This document shows, one piece after another, positions 1 to 15,712 of a DNA stretch of 64,000 nucleotides (position 1 is its first letter; every line of letters starts with the position of its first letter). The DNA comes from Paramecium octaurelia (taxonomy: Eukaryota; Ciliophora; Oligohymenophorea; Peniculida; Parameciidae): positions 195,286 to 259,285 of the forward strand of contig CAJJDP010000049.1 in NCBI GenBank assembly GCA_905182995.1, written 5' to 3'. The notes below the pieces were generated by a model. The model worked only from the letters and a program-made list of their open reading frames with translations. It searched no databases and was not told the origin of the DNA. A program made the position numbers and the translations under genes.

Positions 1-1280
1 TATTTAGACTTAACCTAAATGTTTTCTTCCACCTTAGGTTTATACAATGGTATTTCTATTAAGTGTTATGGAACTGCCTGGATGGCTAATAAGATAACCA
101 ATAGGTTTCTTGATAAAACATAAAATCCATTATTCAATTCATTCCACAACATATCACATTATCCAAAACCTAGACCTCCCAAAATTTTTTAAAAATCATC
201 CTAATATATCTTAGAATAATCCTTTGTTTCTTGAACTCTATCCAAACCGCTCAATTAGTAATAGAATTCCTTAATGAATCTCTAAACAAACCAAGATTAA
301 CTCTTGTCAGTAGGAGATATTACTGATTATGGAATCATAGTTTCAGTTTATTTCTTTTATTCTAACCTATTTTTAGCATCATTGTATAGGAAATCTTAGA
401 CTGATTCTTCTCTTTTGATTTCTTTGGATTTCTTGGATATCTAGGGTTTGAATGAATGCCCTAAAGTAGAATCAGGTAATGTCTAAGTCTTAGATTTCAC
501 TTCATGCAATCTTTCAACAAGAGGCTGTTCGCAATATTTTAATGTTAATTTCTAAGTCTTAACTGTTAATTTAGGACTAGACAATTCCGCCTTTTCATCT
601 TCCTCTTATTACTTTTAGAGGATTTCTCTCTTTTCATTTACTTTTTGAAGATGTCTCATTTGTTATTCATGAAATTCATCTGCAGAACGAACTTCTTGAT
701 TTGTAGCTTTTATGGCCATTTTTCTACTCTTCTCATCTATTTATGGTTAAAAGCTGCATTGACTCAAGTATTCAGCATCCAATTATTCTTTGAGTGTTTG
801 TTTCTTGTCACTAACAAAGGTCTTGTATTCAAGGAGTCTATTACAGACTTCGGGAGTTTTATCTCCATTTTAATTAGGTAGTGAATGTAATCTCTCTGGA
901 GATAACAACAATTTCTAATCTTTAACATGGAAGGCTCTTTAAGATTTATGGGCTTCCAATGTGTCTGGGATATGATTATAAAGTTATTAGGCGAGAACTG
1001 TGAATTTGGAAGGAGACACAGCCAAAGTTCTAGTTTACCATTGGTTTGGTTTCTCAGAAACAGTAGTTTACATTTATTTTGAGGGACGATTGTTTTCTTT
1101 TTTGGGTTTATCACCATAAACTAGTGATTAAGCCAATTCACCTGGCTTTGACTTTCCATACATATTTGATAATTGATCTAGAGTATGAACCTAGAAATGC
1201 TTACTTAGTGATGTGATTTATTGACGATTATTGTCTCTCTGTTTCATAGAGGGATCATTATTCTAACTCATAACTGACAT
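1..1280 (-). CDS. Uncharacterised protein with SFxPQI motifs, cilium-type (3' end outside window)
   Basis: With TAA/TAG read as Gln, one frame stays open from the ATG at 1280 to the left edge, giving about 426 residues and no intron. The chosen ATG is followed by a Ser/Gln/Asn-rich start; an in-frame ATG also lies at 1316. Two similar blocks are visible. Each is a basic helical stretch (RLLEYKTFVSDKK near residue 145; YNDAKNRLEQKKQ near 310) with a short SF(Q/K)PQI motif nearby (near 175 and 275). Such LYxDAxxR / TFxPxI arrangements recur in ciliate flagellar proteins, so a ciliary role is an inference only. The end of the visible part (ILGGLGFGQCDMLWNEL) resembles an EF-hand-like segment. 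Its C-terminus lies outside the window, and it is transcribed away from the zinc-finger gene across a 1 kb spacer. Confidence 0.75.
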
Positions 1281-2313
1281 TTTAATAATAAAATTATATT
1301 TATCAATATTCAACATTATCAATGACATTTAAGCTCTTTCTCCAGGGGTGGACTTGATTTAGATAAAGCTATTAAAAATCAAAATTTGTAATAGTAGGTA
1401 CTTCTAACATGTGTCTATACAAATATTATATATTCTATTTAATTGTATTCAGACTAAATTGTAATTCATATCTTATTGCTTATTTGTAATATCTATCACT
1501 TATATATTACTAAATTCCTTTAGATAGGTTATAAAAATAATTAAGTTCATGTTATGTTCTATTTTCTAGGAGATGAGTCAGACTTAGTCTAATTAGGAGT
1601 TATTACTGATTTAGATTTGTCTAATTACTAAATATCTATTTATGTCTCTAGATTATTGTTAGAATCATAATTTTAATCTTAATTTGCTAAAATTGGTATT
1701 TATTTAATTTATTCAACTTGCATTTATGAGTAAAACATTTTTGATTATATGAACATAATTAATTATTGTAAAAATATCATTATCTGAATTCAAGCTTAAA
1801 ATTCTTTTATAAATTCTTCTCACATCCAGATATTTAATTTCTGGTTAATCACCAAGGCTTCAGATAAAGAATGAGTGTGTATCAAAGAAAATTAATTAAT
1901 ATTTTGAACTACAAAGATATCTAATATTTTTGGTTTTGTAAGCAAGAACTTTGTAAATACTTCAAAGTTCTCCAAAGTTTTATAGTTTATCAGCAATAAA
2001 TAAATATAATAACAACAAATTGAAATTATTATATAATTTTAATTGTTAATAGGTCATTAAACTGATTGGAAACAAAAGAAGAAATAATAAATTTAACCTG
2101 TATTTATAAAGTAATATATTAAAGGAGATATTATTTAAAGATCCCGTTCAATCCTCATATTTGGATAGATCTGATAATTGATGGAGTTCACTTGTAAATA
2201 AAGATGATGAATACTGAATATAAGTATTTATACACATAAGTTATTGTAACTTTATATAAATATAAGATTATCAAATAAAATAGAAAATAAAATACTGAAA
2301 AAATACTATTAAC
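1281..2313. other. Divergent intergenic spacer, about 1 kb, no supported gene
   Basis: AT-rich DNA between two divergent start codons. The longest plausible reading frame is 59 codons (ATG at 1573 to TGA at 1752, starting MSQTQSNQ). In this genome only TGA stops translation, so open frames of that length arise by chance. No RNA gene, repeat or clear regulatory motif was recognised. Confidence 0.5.
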
Positions 2314-2724
2314 ATGAATCTAGATGATCAAATGGAAAGATGTGCTTTGGAATATTGTAAAAGAAGAGATTTTTTACCATTTTAATGTACACTTTGTCAT
2401 AAGAAATTTTGTCTCGAACATAAGGATCTTAAAGATCATGAATGCCCATATTAATTTGCTGAAAGGAAAGCAGTGCAATGTTCTCAATGCAAAAAAGTTA
2501 TTCAATATATGTCAAGTCAAACAGAGAATGAGATTTTAAAATAACATGTATGCGAATAAGTAAAGAAAGAGGAATAAAGATGTTTTTAATGCAAAATCAA
2601 ATTAAATGAGTTGAACAAGTTTGAATGTCGGCATTGCCATCGAGAAGTTTGTTTAAAGCATCGAATGTAAGAAGATCATAATTGCAGGAGAATTAATTAG
2701 ACAGGTTGTTGTACTATAATGTGA
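2314..2724 (+). CDS. AN1-type zinc-finger protein, ZFAND2/AIRAP-like, with CaaX end
   Basis: Intronless, 136 residues. There are two AN1-type zinc-finger modules. The first spans about residues 8-45 (CxxxxC, CTLCHKKFC, H, HEC) and the second about 88-125 (CFQCKIKL, CRHCHREVC, H, HNC). A CSQC pair lies between them. The protein ends in CTIM, a canonical CaaX prenylation box. Two AN1 fingers plus a CaaX end match animal ZFAND2B (AIRAPL), which is prenylated, binds the proteasome/p97 and helps clear misfolded or arsenite-damaged proteins. That role here is inferred from the family. The ubiquitin-interacting motifs of ZFAND2B are not visible, so the protein is shorter than its animal relative. 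The next gene starts 17 bp downstream on the same strand. Confidence 0.85.
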
Positions 2725-2741
2725 TTATAATAAATTATATT

Positions 2742-4202
<1,461 letters not shown>

Positions 4203-4205
4203 TAT

Positions 4206-7200
4206 TCATAATAATGCCATTGATTATTGGGATACAATTTACTCCTTATGTTGTGTTGGTTGAGTTTATTAAGTGAAATGTTATTTTCTTTTTTCTTTCT
4301 TCTCTTTTAGTGCTTAAATTATATCACTGGAATGAGTCAACAATGATGCAATATTACTGGATGATTATTCCATTTGTTTAGCCTATTTTTCTGATTCATC
4401 CTCTCCTTTGTCTAATTCTCGTGCTCTTCCAAAAGGAATCCAACTTAAATCTGTTTCTTTTATTTTTTTATCAACATAGGATTCGATACCTGAATAATCT
4501 TAAGGATCTTTCCATTGCAAATAAGCAATATCTAATAAGAGTTAATAAATAGAAACTTACAATATAAGTAATTCCACATATAGTGATTCTGTCTTATATG
4601 ATTCTTGAATCCACCAGATGATCCATCGGAACTTCTTTCGAAAATGATACTAAATTGAATATTAATGTATAATTACTTCTCTTAACCACATATGAAACAC
4701 TTATCTTTAATATCACTATTCATCTTGTTTTCATCTTCTCTTAGTTATCCAAAGGTGTCAATAATAATACCTGAGGCAATACTTACCATGATAATAACCA
4801 ATAACAGATTATTAACTTGATCATAAATGTATCTAAAAATCTCATAAGTAGGAGATGGATTGTTATTTGTTATATCACCTCCTATGCCTCCAGGGGCTTT
4901 GAAATTCTTATCGAATATTTAAAGGAAGCAAATACTTACTTCCTTGCAATCCAATCCAAAGGGATCTTGTAAAGCATAGAAAGCAATGAGTGTAAAGATG
5001 TATGTAATGATAATAATTAGTAGTAGAGTCAGCACCAATTGTTACCAAGGCATTGTGACTGCTCTTACAACATTACTCAAAGTGGGATATCTTATGAGTA
5101 TGACTGTCAAATGGAAACAAAAGAAAAATGGATGCACTAATGTACCAATTACAGATAATGCTCCATACCCCAAATAGTAAACTAATTGGAAATCTTGTAA
5201 ACAATAAAAAAGCACGAAAAAGAATTTGGCCAACCAATTTATTAATAGCTTTATCATTCCTTATCCTTCTAATAAAGGTTTTCTTTGCAACGCTTTTTTG
5301 ATAATAAGGGGAGCTATTCTTGCTAAGACAAATAAGACCACAAACAAGGAACATATCATCATCGCATATCCTAATGCACTAATTAATCCTTTCGTTTATT
5401 CTTAAGTCCATTCATCCTTCCTAAAGAATATATATTCATCCAAGGCTTCACTACTCACATCTTCTTTTGGTCTTTCTGGATCTGATTGATGTGAAAATGA
5501 AGCTATGATCATTATGTTAATAACCAGAGTCAAATAGAAGGCTAAGTCCTTCCACAATTGGATATAATTGGCAAAGAATCCAATGAGTTTATATTGCTTA
5601 TAGAATCTATTCATTTCTTCTTCGTGTCTCATGATTTAGATCAACTCAGGACTCTTTTCCATGAGATCCTGAACCTTAGATTTAGCAGAAGAACGATCAA
5701 CTGTTTATTGAAAAGACTGCTTCTCATCCTTATTTAGTTTACTGAATGGTAACAATGGGAAGAACACTAATTCTATTTGATCATCTCTAACTACTTCTAT
5801 GTGAGCTGTTCTAGCTCGGAAGAACATAAATGCTTTCTTCAATCTCTTCTTCTTTTCCTCTTATTTGCGCTTCATCTACTCCAAAATGAATTCTGGATCA
5901 TCCTTCCTGGCCTTATTCAATTCATTAAACATTTATTAGGTTTTCAATAAGGACATCTCATACAATTCCATCCCCAAAGCAAACAACTAACCCAATGTAG
6001 AGTTTGGATCGAACAACGAATTTTATTAAATTTAACTCTTCAGATATTATTTGTTATATCCCATAAAGACTGAATCGATCTCTTCATCACTCTCCATATA
6101 GTAGCAAATCAAAAACATAATGTAGAATCCATTCTATATGATAATTTCACAATCCTTGAATTCCTAACTTTCCTCGTCTAAATCCATAGCCTCAATCTTC
6201 AGTAATTCAAATGCTTGCATATTATAATCACCGGTATATCTATTGAACCATTTCTTATAAATCTTACTCAAATGTCTTTCTAAAACATTCATTGGCAATA
6301 CTCTCATAATCCTTTTTATAATAGAGTTCTTTCCTCTGATTTCTCTATTCTCCAACAATGACAGAACCAAAACCAAAATCTTGTTTTACAATTGTGCCTT
6401 CATTCCTCTTGTTAAAAGATTAGAAGCCGATTGGGATGGCAACACACTGATCCTCTTTGTTGCTGCAACTTTAATAGCTTTCTATTATGATACAGCTCCT
6501 TTTCTTAAAGGAAACATTTCCTACACAACATCAAAGAATTTAGAATCTGCAACTGCTAATTGATTTTCAGCACAAGGTCCTTATACTAGTTCATTTAAGG
6601 TGTCCAAACAACACATTAAATTACTGAAATTCTATTTAGTTCTATCATAATTTTTAAATAAATCTGCCACTAAATTGATGAGATCTTTGGATGCTCTTGA
6701 ATTATATTAATATCTAATGTAATTCTACATATTTTAATAATGTCCTTCAGTACAATTTTAAAAGAACTTCAAAATACAATTTACTATTTGCTTCTAAATT
6801 TCGGCTTCCTCCTTGTCTTCATTCATGTCTCTTCCTGAAGTAGCAGCAATCTCCAAATACTTCGCAAATGTTGAGAACATCACTTCACTTTTCTATTGAG
6901 TCTGACAAAACGTAAATATTGTGCTCTGTACTTATGAATTACCATTTCTAAGAAGCACATTAATAAAGGAAATCAAATAAAATAACATTTCATTACTTAG
7001 TAATTTAGAATAGTCTGTGATCACATTGAGTACCATTCTTGTTGCTCCTAAATTATCAAATAATTTCTAATAGTATTCTTTCTTTTCATCTGAATCTTGT
7101 TTCTCAATAATCTTAGACATTATCTTCAATAATATGACAATAGTTCCTTTATTGTCCTGTTGCAATACAGCAGTCTAAAGAAATGTGATGAATTTCTTTA

Positions 7201-10200
7201 ATATGGATTCCAAAGAAGGTTTAATTTCACAAGGCTGGTTAATTAACTTATCTATCCCAATGATTGCATCTGCCAATGCCTCTTTTTCAATGTCTATTTG
7301 CTCTTCCAACTTAGGAGATCTGAACATCTCCTCTGCAAATCTTTTCCATTGCTCCTGTAATTTAATTGGAGTTAAATCCCCTCTTTTGTGTTTGCTAGTT
7401 TTATTAATTAATGATAAATTCAAGGAAGCAAATTAACTTAATAAATTCTTTGATTTTGATTAGGATTTCTTTTGAATCGATTAGACATGCTATTCTTCAA
7501 TTGGCTACATTAAGTCCTCACCATCCTCCAATTAAAACTGCATATGTTATAGATGTAATATTGATTACTCTCCTTCCTATCTGTAGGCAGGTTCATAGTA
7601 TTCATTTTGATAATATTCTCTTAACTTTGATATTATTTCTAACTGTTCATACTTAGTCAATTTCTAGTAGAAAGTTGAGCATAGAGCTTATGCAAACTAA
7701 CTAGAAAATTCTATTAATGCGTTTTTAACATCCTCTTACTAAACACTTAACACTCTTTAGTGATAACATAAAATTAATGGAATAACCTATCCTATCATAT
7801 AATCTATGTAACAATTTTAATAATCTGTTCCAGCTGCAACAAATTCTAACTTTTTGCTTTCGAATTCCACAAAATGGATAAATTATCTACTCAATTAGGA
7901 TAGCAATCCTTCTTAAGCATTATTTTTTTCACTCACAATATGTACTAATCTTAAGAATTCGCATACTATTGGTTTGAGAGCTGTATAACCTTTCTTTTTA
8001 TTAAATGTTTCATCTTGATATTAACTAGCTTAACCCTTAATAAATTAAGTTGGCATTCTTGCTAATCTTTGTTTGAGGGATACCATGTCATCATCTAATC
8101 TTAAGATTTCCAATAGATAACTTGGCTTGATCATTTTCTTTAATTTAAATACACTAATATTAAAACTATCTGTAGACATAAGTGAAGGATTGTATTCTCT
8201 TACAGTATTATCGATCAGAGATGTTTACAATAACAAGTCTAGAATCTTGGAGTGATATAAAAATGGTTCATCTCTATAACAATCTTTCCAATCAATAGCT
8301 TCCAATTATTTTATCAAATTCTCTTCAGGTTCCAAAAATTAATCGTCAAAATAAAAACGAAGATCTTTTTATTAACTGCCTTCTGCATATAATAACCTTT
8401 GTTCTGTTTCTTTCAATGATCTCATTGGCAAGAAAGTATTTAAAATCAAAATTTAGTTTTCTAGTAAATATTATCCTGCAATGCTAATTAAATTTAGTAA
8501 TCTAAATGAATATCATATATCTTACATTTCTATAAATTTCACTTGTCTTCCTTCTCTTTCTATTATTTCAATTAATCTTTATACTAAGGATTTAACTCCA
8601 GTGTTTAATAGTCTTGGATTGTCTTTGAAGATTTCAATTAAAAGTTTGCATTGTCCAACATCATATTATATGAACTATAAATATATCTCCAGATATTGAT
8701 AGAGTATTAGCTGATTTCCCTTGTTATTTGTGCAATAACAAATGAGAAACTTAAATGCATTAGAAAATAGCAATAATAATTGTTCTTTTCTTTCTACTTT
8801 GATGAATTCATCATTCAAAACTGAAATAAAATGCGCCATCCCATTTTAAATAAGATTGATTACTATTTCATGAATTTTTAGAAATGTCATTATAGATTAC
8901 TTTTCAGAATCATTAATCTCCTTATTGACTACTTCTACTACTAGCTCATGATCATTGACTTATACTCCTTATCTCATACATAAGGTTAATTGCCTAATAA
9001 TTTGAGCACATTTGTCAAGTTCTTCAACATCATATCCAGCCTTAAATTGAGTCAACCAAATTTCAGTCTTCTCCACCATTACTCTCAAATCCTTTTGAAG
9101 ATGTTCAACAAATTCGTATATCTTTATATTATCATCATCAAATAAGATTTATAGTTTTTTCATATTTTCCCTCAACTCTTCTCTTTAATTGAAAACTCTC
9201 ATAATTACATTAAGACACCTTTCCTCTAAAACTTAATCCTTAACCAAAAAGTAGGTTGACATCAAATATGGTAATAAACTTGCCACTTGTTTCTCCTTTA
9301 ATTGATCTTCATTCAATCTATCATTATTATCAAACTTTTATGCTTAACTCAAATAGTAATCCAATTCTTAGAATTCATCTTCAGATTTTATATTATATTA
9401 TTGGAAATAGTTAGTAAATGTAGGTGGCTTCTTAACTGCCATCTATAGGAAATCCTAAGTTGTATCTTCTGGTTCATCAATCTCATCGATTCCAGTTCTA
9501 GCAATAGTGGGAATCAATGTTTTATAGTTATTATTAAATATCTTTGGTGCAGCCTTGATAGTTTAATCATCATCCTCATCTGACAAATCGTCATTTGTGT
9601 ATTAATATTTTAAGAAGAATAGTAATATATTAGAAATCAAGAAGTTTTGTCTTCTGTCTAAGAAATGATCTAGAATTGAACACACTTTCAATTTAAATTC
9701 AATTTCCTATTATGATTTTGGTAAAGTAATCAGCCCTTCCAATTAATTACTCATTGCCATGAATCCCTTCATTATTGGATTAAGAAACAATTTAGGCTAA
9801 TCATATAAATTAATTTCTTCATCCTCTTCCTCTTCTGCAATTTCCTCCTTATCCTCTTATTTTAACTATATAAGATCTTTCATTCCATTAAACACATTTC
9901 CAAATTAATTAATCACTATACTTTTTTTATCTTTCCTCTTATTAACAGTCTATTGATAACTTTTGACTGCAGCATTCAAATAATCAAGGTTCTTTCTATC
10001 ATATATGAACATCTCTGACATATATTTAATTATTTTTTTGTAATACTTACTTGGCATGATGTCCAATTATAACATAGTTAAAATTTAATCAGCAGCATTA
10101 TATATTAACTCGTCATTTAATAAATCACTGGATGCAAGACTGGCTATTGCCTAATAGACTTCACTTCTTTTGGTTTTTATGTATTTAAACATCTTCTTCA

Positions 10201-13024
10201 ATTTGAATTGTTTCTCAATGTCTTCATCATTCCTATTTTTCAATTAGTCTTGATAAGGGGAATACAATCGACAAAAATTAGGAACAATCAAATATTAGAA
10301 TGGTTATTAATCAATATACAAAGTTCTACTTAATCTGCACCAATATGATCTCAATTTGTCATCTATTTGATTACCCTCGACCTGATTTGGATTCCAGATC
10401 TAGTTTATTAGAATATCTTTTTCAAACAATGGACTCAATTCTGCTTGCCATAAATAATTTCTTCCATAAGATACTTCTGAAAAGAATTATAATAATTCAT
10501 ATTAAAATGAGATTTCCTTATCTATAATACATCCATTATTAGTTTCAATTTGTAATAATTTAGTTTATTTATTATATTTCTTATACAACTTGAACAAATT
10601 CTCCTAATTGATACTAATGGCATTATTTTTATATCTACAAATGTGTCTCAAAAATCTCAAATAATGTTCATTGTTTTTGGCAGAGTCATCAATAATCAAG
10701 TTGAAGAAATATTGTATTATATTGATTGGTCTTGTAATGATACGATCGTGTACCTTTACAGGGATTGATACATCCTACTGTATTCCTGCATCCTTCTCAT
10801 AGAAATTTATTAACACTTTGACTTTGTTTTTAAGATCATCTTCAATTTCCTGTTTTTTTATATAATCAAATTCGATCTTTAAGTTATTGCATAGGTTTAT
10901 TAATATTTTCTCATTGCTCTTAACCATCTCAATCAAAAAGTTAATAGTCTATGGTAGATACTTACAATAATGTTGATAATCTGGTAATCTTTCAAATAGA
11001 TAAAGTTAATTGTTTGTATTATTTATTACACTAGTTTGTAACAACACAAAAATCATATTGCAAACTTCAACTTTTGAATTCGACAGTTCTAATTTATCTT
11101 TCTCAGAAATGGTTTATTATTTTCTTTGATTTTTCTCAGTTAAGGATGGTTACTCTAATGCCTTGAGATTTCCCTTTTTATTTGACCATATTTCTAATTC
11201 TTATTTAGTGACCGTGGATGTAAGAATTTGTAATAGCACATCAAAAAAATGTTGATCCTTCAAGAGTTTCTACCTCTTTGGAGATATAAATCCATATTTT
11301 TAAGATGGACTTGAATTGTATATCTTTTATCTAAGAAAATCATCTAAGTTTTAAATGCATCTTTAAGCAGTAGCTAACTTTTTAGTCTTTATTTTTAATA
11401 GCTCTACGTCATCTGATAATGATTAGTATATTTAATTTTATTCAAACTTAAATGGCAAATTGATATAAAATTAATACTTCCTTAATTATTTTGTACATGA
11501 ATCTAAGAAGAGTACCTCTTAAGTTTCTTATTTATTTGCTCTGAAGATCTTAAAGACTGCATGTTCATTCTTTTGATTTAAAATCACTGGTTTCAAAGTA
11601 TTTTCATCTTAATGGAATTTATTAATAACATCCAGATATTTTCCTTAAGTGACACTTCTAATTTAAATAAAATCAGATTAAATTTCATCCTTATTTACTG
11701 ATTTTAAAGGTTCAAATTTAAACAAGGCATCCTTGTTAGGCTAAACCTATAAGGTAAAAGTGGCAGGCACCTTCTTACTCTTTGGAATAATCACTTTCTT
11801 TTTGCCATAAGGATCAATCTTAATATCTTCTTGTGCTTTTGGGATTACTCTAACACAAGCCAAATACAACCCTGTATGAAAATGCTTTAATCTATAATTA
11901 TTAGAATATAGGTAAGGTCCTCCTTTTTTATAATCTTCCCCTTCAATTATCCACATTGAATAAGCATTACCACTATAATTATCAAATGACAATTCGCTTA
12001 AATCTGTTTAAAACACAGAAATCTTGGCTCTGTTTAGATCTCTTTCATAATCAACAGCCAATTATGAACAAGTTTCAGAGTGATGAATCCATACCAAATC
12101 ACCATCAATAGGTAGTTCTTCAGCAAAGAGATTAATTTTCCAAGAGGTTGATTCTTCAAGTGATGCATTAATTTCTCTCTTCTAAATCTTTACTTCACTA
12201 TTCTCTCTATACTCTTTAATCGCTTTTTAAGGTATCTCTCCTGAACAATGTAAATAAGTGGGTTTCCCAAGAAAAGGTATCATACGCATAATCCTGACGA
12301 TTTCTTGAGAATATACTATTTGATCTCCTTCTTTTTAATATTTATAAGTTGCTACTATTTTAAATAGAGTTTCATCGCTAGTATAATCACTCAAAGCAAG
12401 TTTAAAATTTTAATTTTCAAATTTGGCTTCATCCAACAATGAACAGAGCCATTTAGATGAAGCCAAATGCAATAATTAGATCGGCTCTTCATATTTAACA
12501 TAATTGCCTTTCTCTTTCTCAAACCCATCTACATTAAATTTAAATTCATTAAACAAATTCATCTGATTGTCTCTTACTTACTTTTCACTCAATAATGGTT
12601 GCACAGAGTGGGTTACTGATTTAATCTATTAACAGATATAACACTATAGTACTTATGATCTTACAGGTGTAACCTCACTTTTTTGATCAGTTACATCATC
12701 ACTTATTGATCCAAAAGGTTTCTTCTTTCTTTAAGGAAAGATTTTGGCAACTTCTACTTTCTTTCCATTTGATGTTCTTGGACAAACTACAAATAAACAA
12801 TTAGGCATGCTATTATTAGAATTATGAATACTTCATTTGACTAAAATAGCTAATGTTAAAATCTTTAGTGTCCAATTTATTTAAAGGGGACATACCTTTA
12901 AGTATTACAGCACTACTTTAGTGATTTATTAATACTTTTTGATGAATCCATCTCCACCAATGAGAGCATCATCATCTTATAAATGAGAAATACTCACGAT
13001 TGAACCTATTTTGATTATTTCCAT
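4206..13024 (-). CDS. Inositol 1,4,5-trisphosphate receptor-type calcium release channel
   Basis: Spliced length 2914 residues, close to animal IP3 receptors (about 2700). The N-terminus resembles the IP3R suppressor domain (IGSIVSI... MPNCLFVVCPR). A MIR-type beta-trefoil segment follows at about 330-410 (GGPYLYSNNYRLKHFHTG), then long helical solenoid. An RIH-associated region lies near 2060 (FFQNYTEGHYQNMQNYIR) and several membrane segments span about 2250-2760. The pore filter GGIGGD near 2697 matches the GGGVGD filter of IP3 receptors. Just after it come IIIDTFGQLRE, then a zinc-binding CFICG and HIRQNHYMW, both hallmarks of the family. Introns: 12913-12935 (23 nt), 12810-12831 (22 nt), 4532-4560 (29 nt). 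The channel would release calcium from internal stores. Ciliates have many such channels, some without IP3 binding, so the ligand is not certain. Other introns whose lengths cancel out could have been missed. Confidence 0.92.
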
Positions 13025-13098
13025 TTATTTTATTATAATATACTTAGAATTGTGAGAATAATATTAAAAAATAGTCATAAAAAGAATCATGAATAAAG

Positions 13099-14202
13099 TC
13101 AATTCTATAATTGTAAGATTAAAAATTAGAATAATTAAGCAATTTTCAGAGAATGCTTATTCTTATTTTTTTGTATTTCTTGATTAACTTTAATCAAATC
13201 CTATGTTAATTATTCTATTCTTCTTTGAATTTGAGTTTATCTCAATAATGTACATATTTCTAATGCTGCATAACAATATCTTCTTGTACATTTGCACATT
13301 TCATCAAAATCTCTCAGTAAATTAGTTTCATACGATAAGAGGTATTGAAATTTTCCAATTAATTCTGATAGTGTATTTTCATAAATCTGTACTTTGCAGA
13401 ACTTTTAATGGTTATTATTCTAATTCATATAATTTTTGACAAATTATTTACAGATATTGCAAAAGGAGTATTAATAATCTTCTGACATATTTAATAGTTT
13501 AAGTTCAGAGATATTGGGATTCCAATTTGAATGTTGTTAATATTAAAGATAATCATAATGTCTGTCTAAATATGATTAAATATTCACAATCTCTGAATCA
13601 CATCTGCTTTATTGAAAACTACATTAAACTTAAACATTTTCTTATTTAATTGGGATATCTGCAGTTTAGATACCTATTGTTGATTTAGGTAATAAGAGAC
13701 TGGCTGATTGAGTTTAGAGTTTGTTTTCTTTTTCGATATTAAAACTAGTTTAACAACTTTATTCTTATTAAAGTAACTTGGTATTAGATTGCTACAATAG
13801 AGATCTACCAAGAAGACTCTTTAAAATTGGATTAACATTAGGTAAGGGATCAAAAATCCTATTTTTATGTCTTTTTTAAGTGTATGATAATGATATTTCT
13901 TTTGGTGCTTAATACAGATCCGTAAACTAATTTTCTTTTTGGATTATTAGACACTCTTCTTGAAAAGATTCAATTTCTGATGGTCTTCTGGATGAGTTTA
14001 ATAGAGATCTAAGAGATTATTATTCAGTTAAAAATATTGTTCCTTCTTATGGAGTTATTGGCTGGTGAAATCTTTATTCTTCAATTTAATCGTACATCTA
14101 CATAAACTTTTATCTTAACCCTTGTTTGTATTTCTCAAGAGGATCCTTATTCAATGATACAAATCTAGAATTATTAGTATGAGTAGATTGAGATTAATTC
14201 AT
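13099..14202 (-). CDS. Uncharacterised protein with CxxC-type zinc motif and coiled coil
   Basis: Intronless, 367 residues, running from the ATG at 14202 (MNQSQSTH) to a TGA. Not recognised. The first half is low-complexity and rich in Ser, Gln and Asn (LNKDPLEKYKQGLRQKFM, LRSLLNSSRRP). Near residue 245 is CNICKQFVKNY, followed by an H and a C about 14-18 residues later, the spacing of a C2HC-type zinc finger. After that comes an alpha-helical, probably coiled-coil segment (LLRQTQIQRRIEQLTQDL). It sits between the IP3 receptor (75 bp downstream) and PTEN (40 bp upstream) on the same strand. That spacing is normal for this genome and is not evidence of shared function. Confidence 0.8.
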
Positions 14203-14242
14203 TCGTTTATTTATGTGAAATAAAATAAATATAAATTTTAGA

Positions 14243-15712
<1,470 letters not shown>

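Noticed and set aside
764-1117. A 117-codon minus-strand ORF near the left edge
   Set aside because: It lies in another frame inside the longer frame 1-1280, which is open throughout and has repeated SFxPQI motifs.
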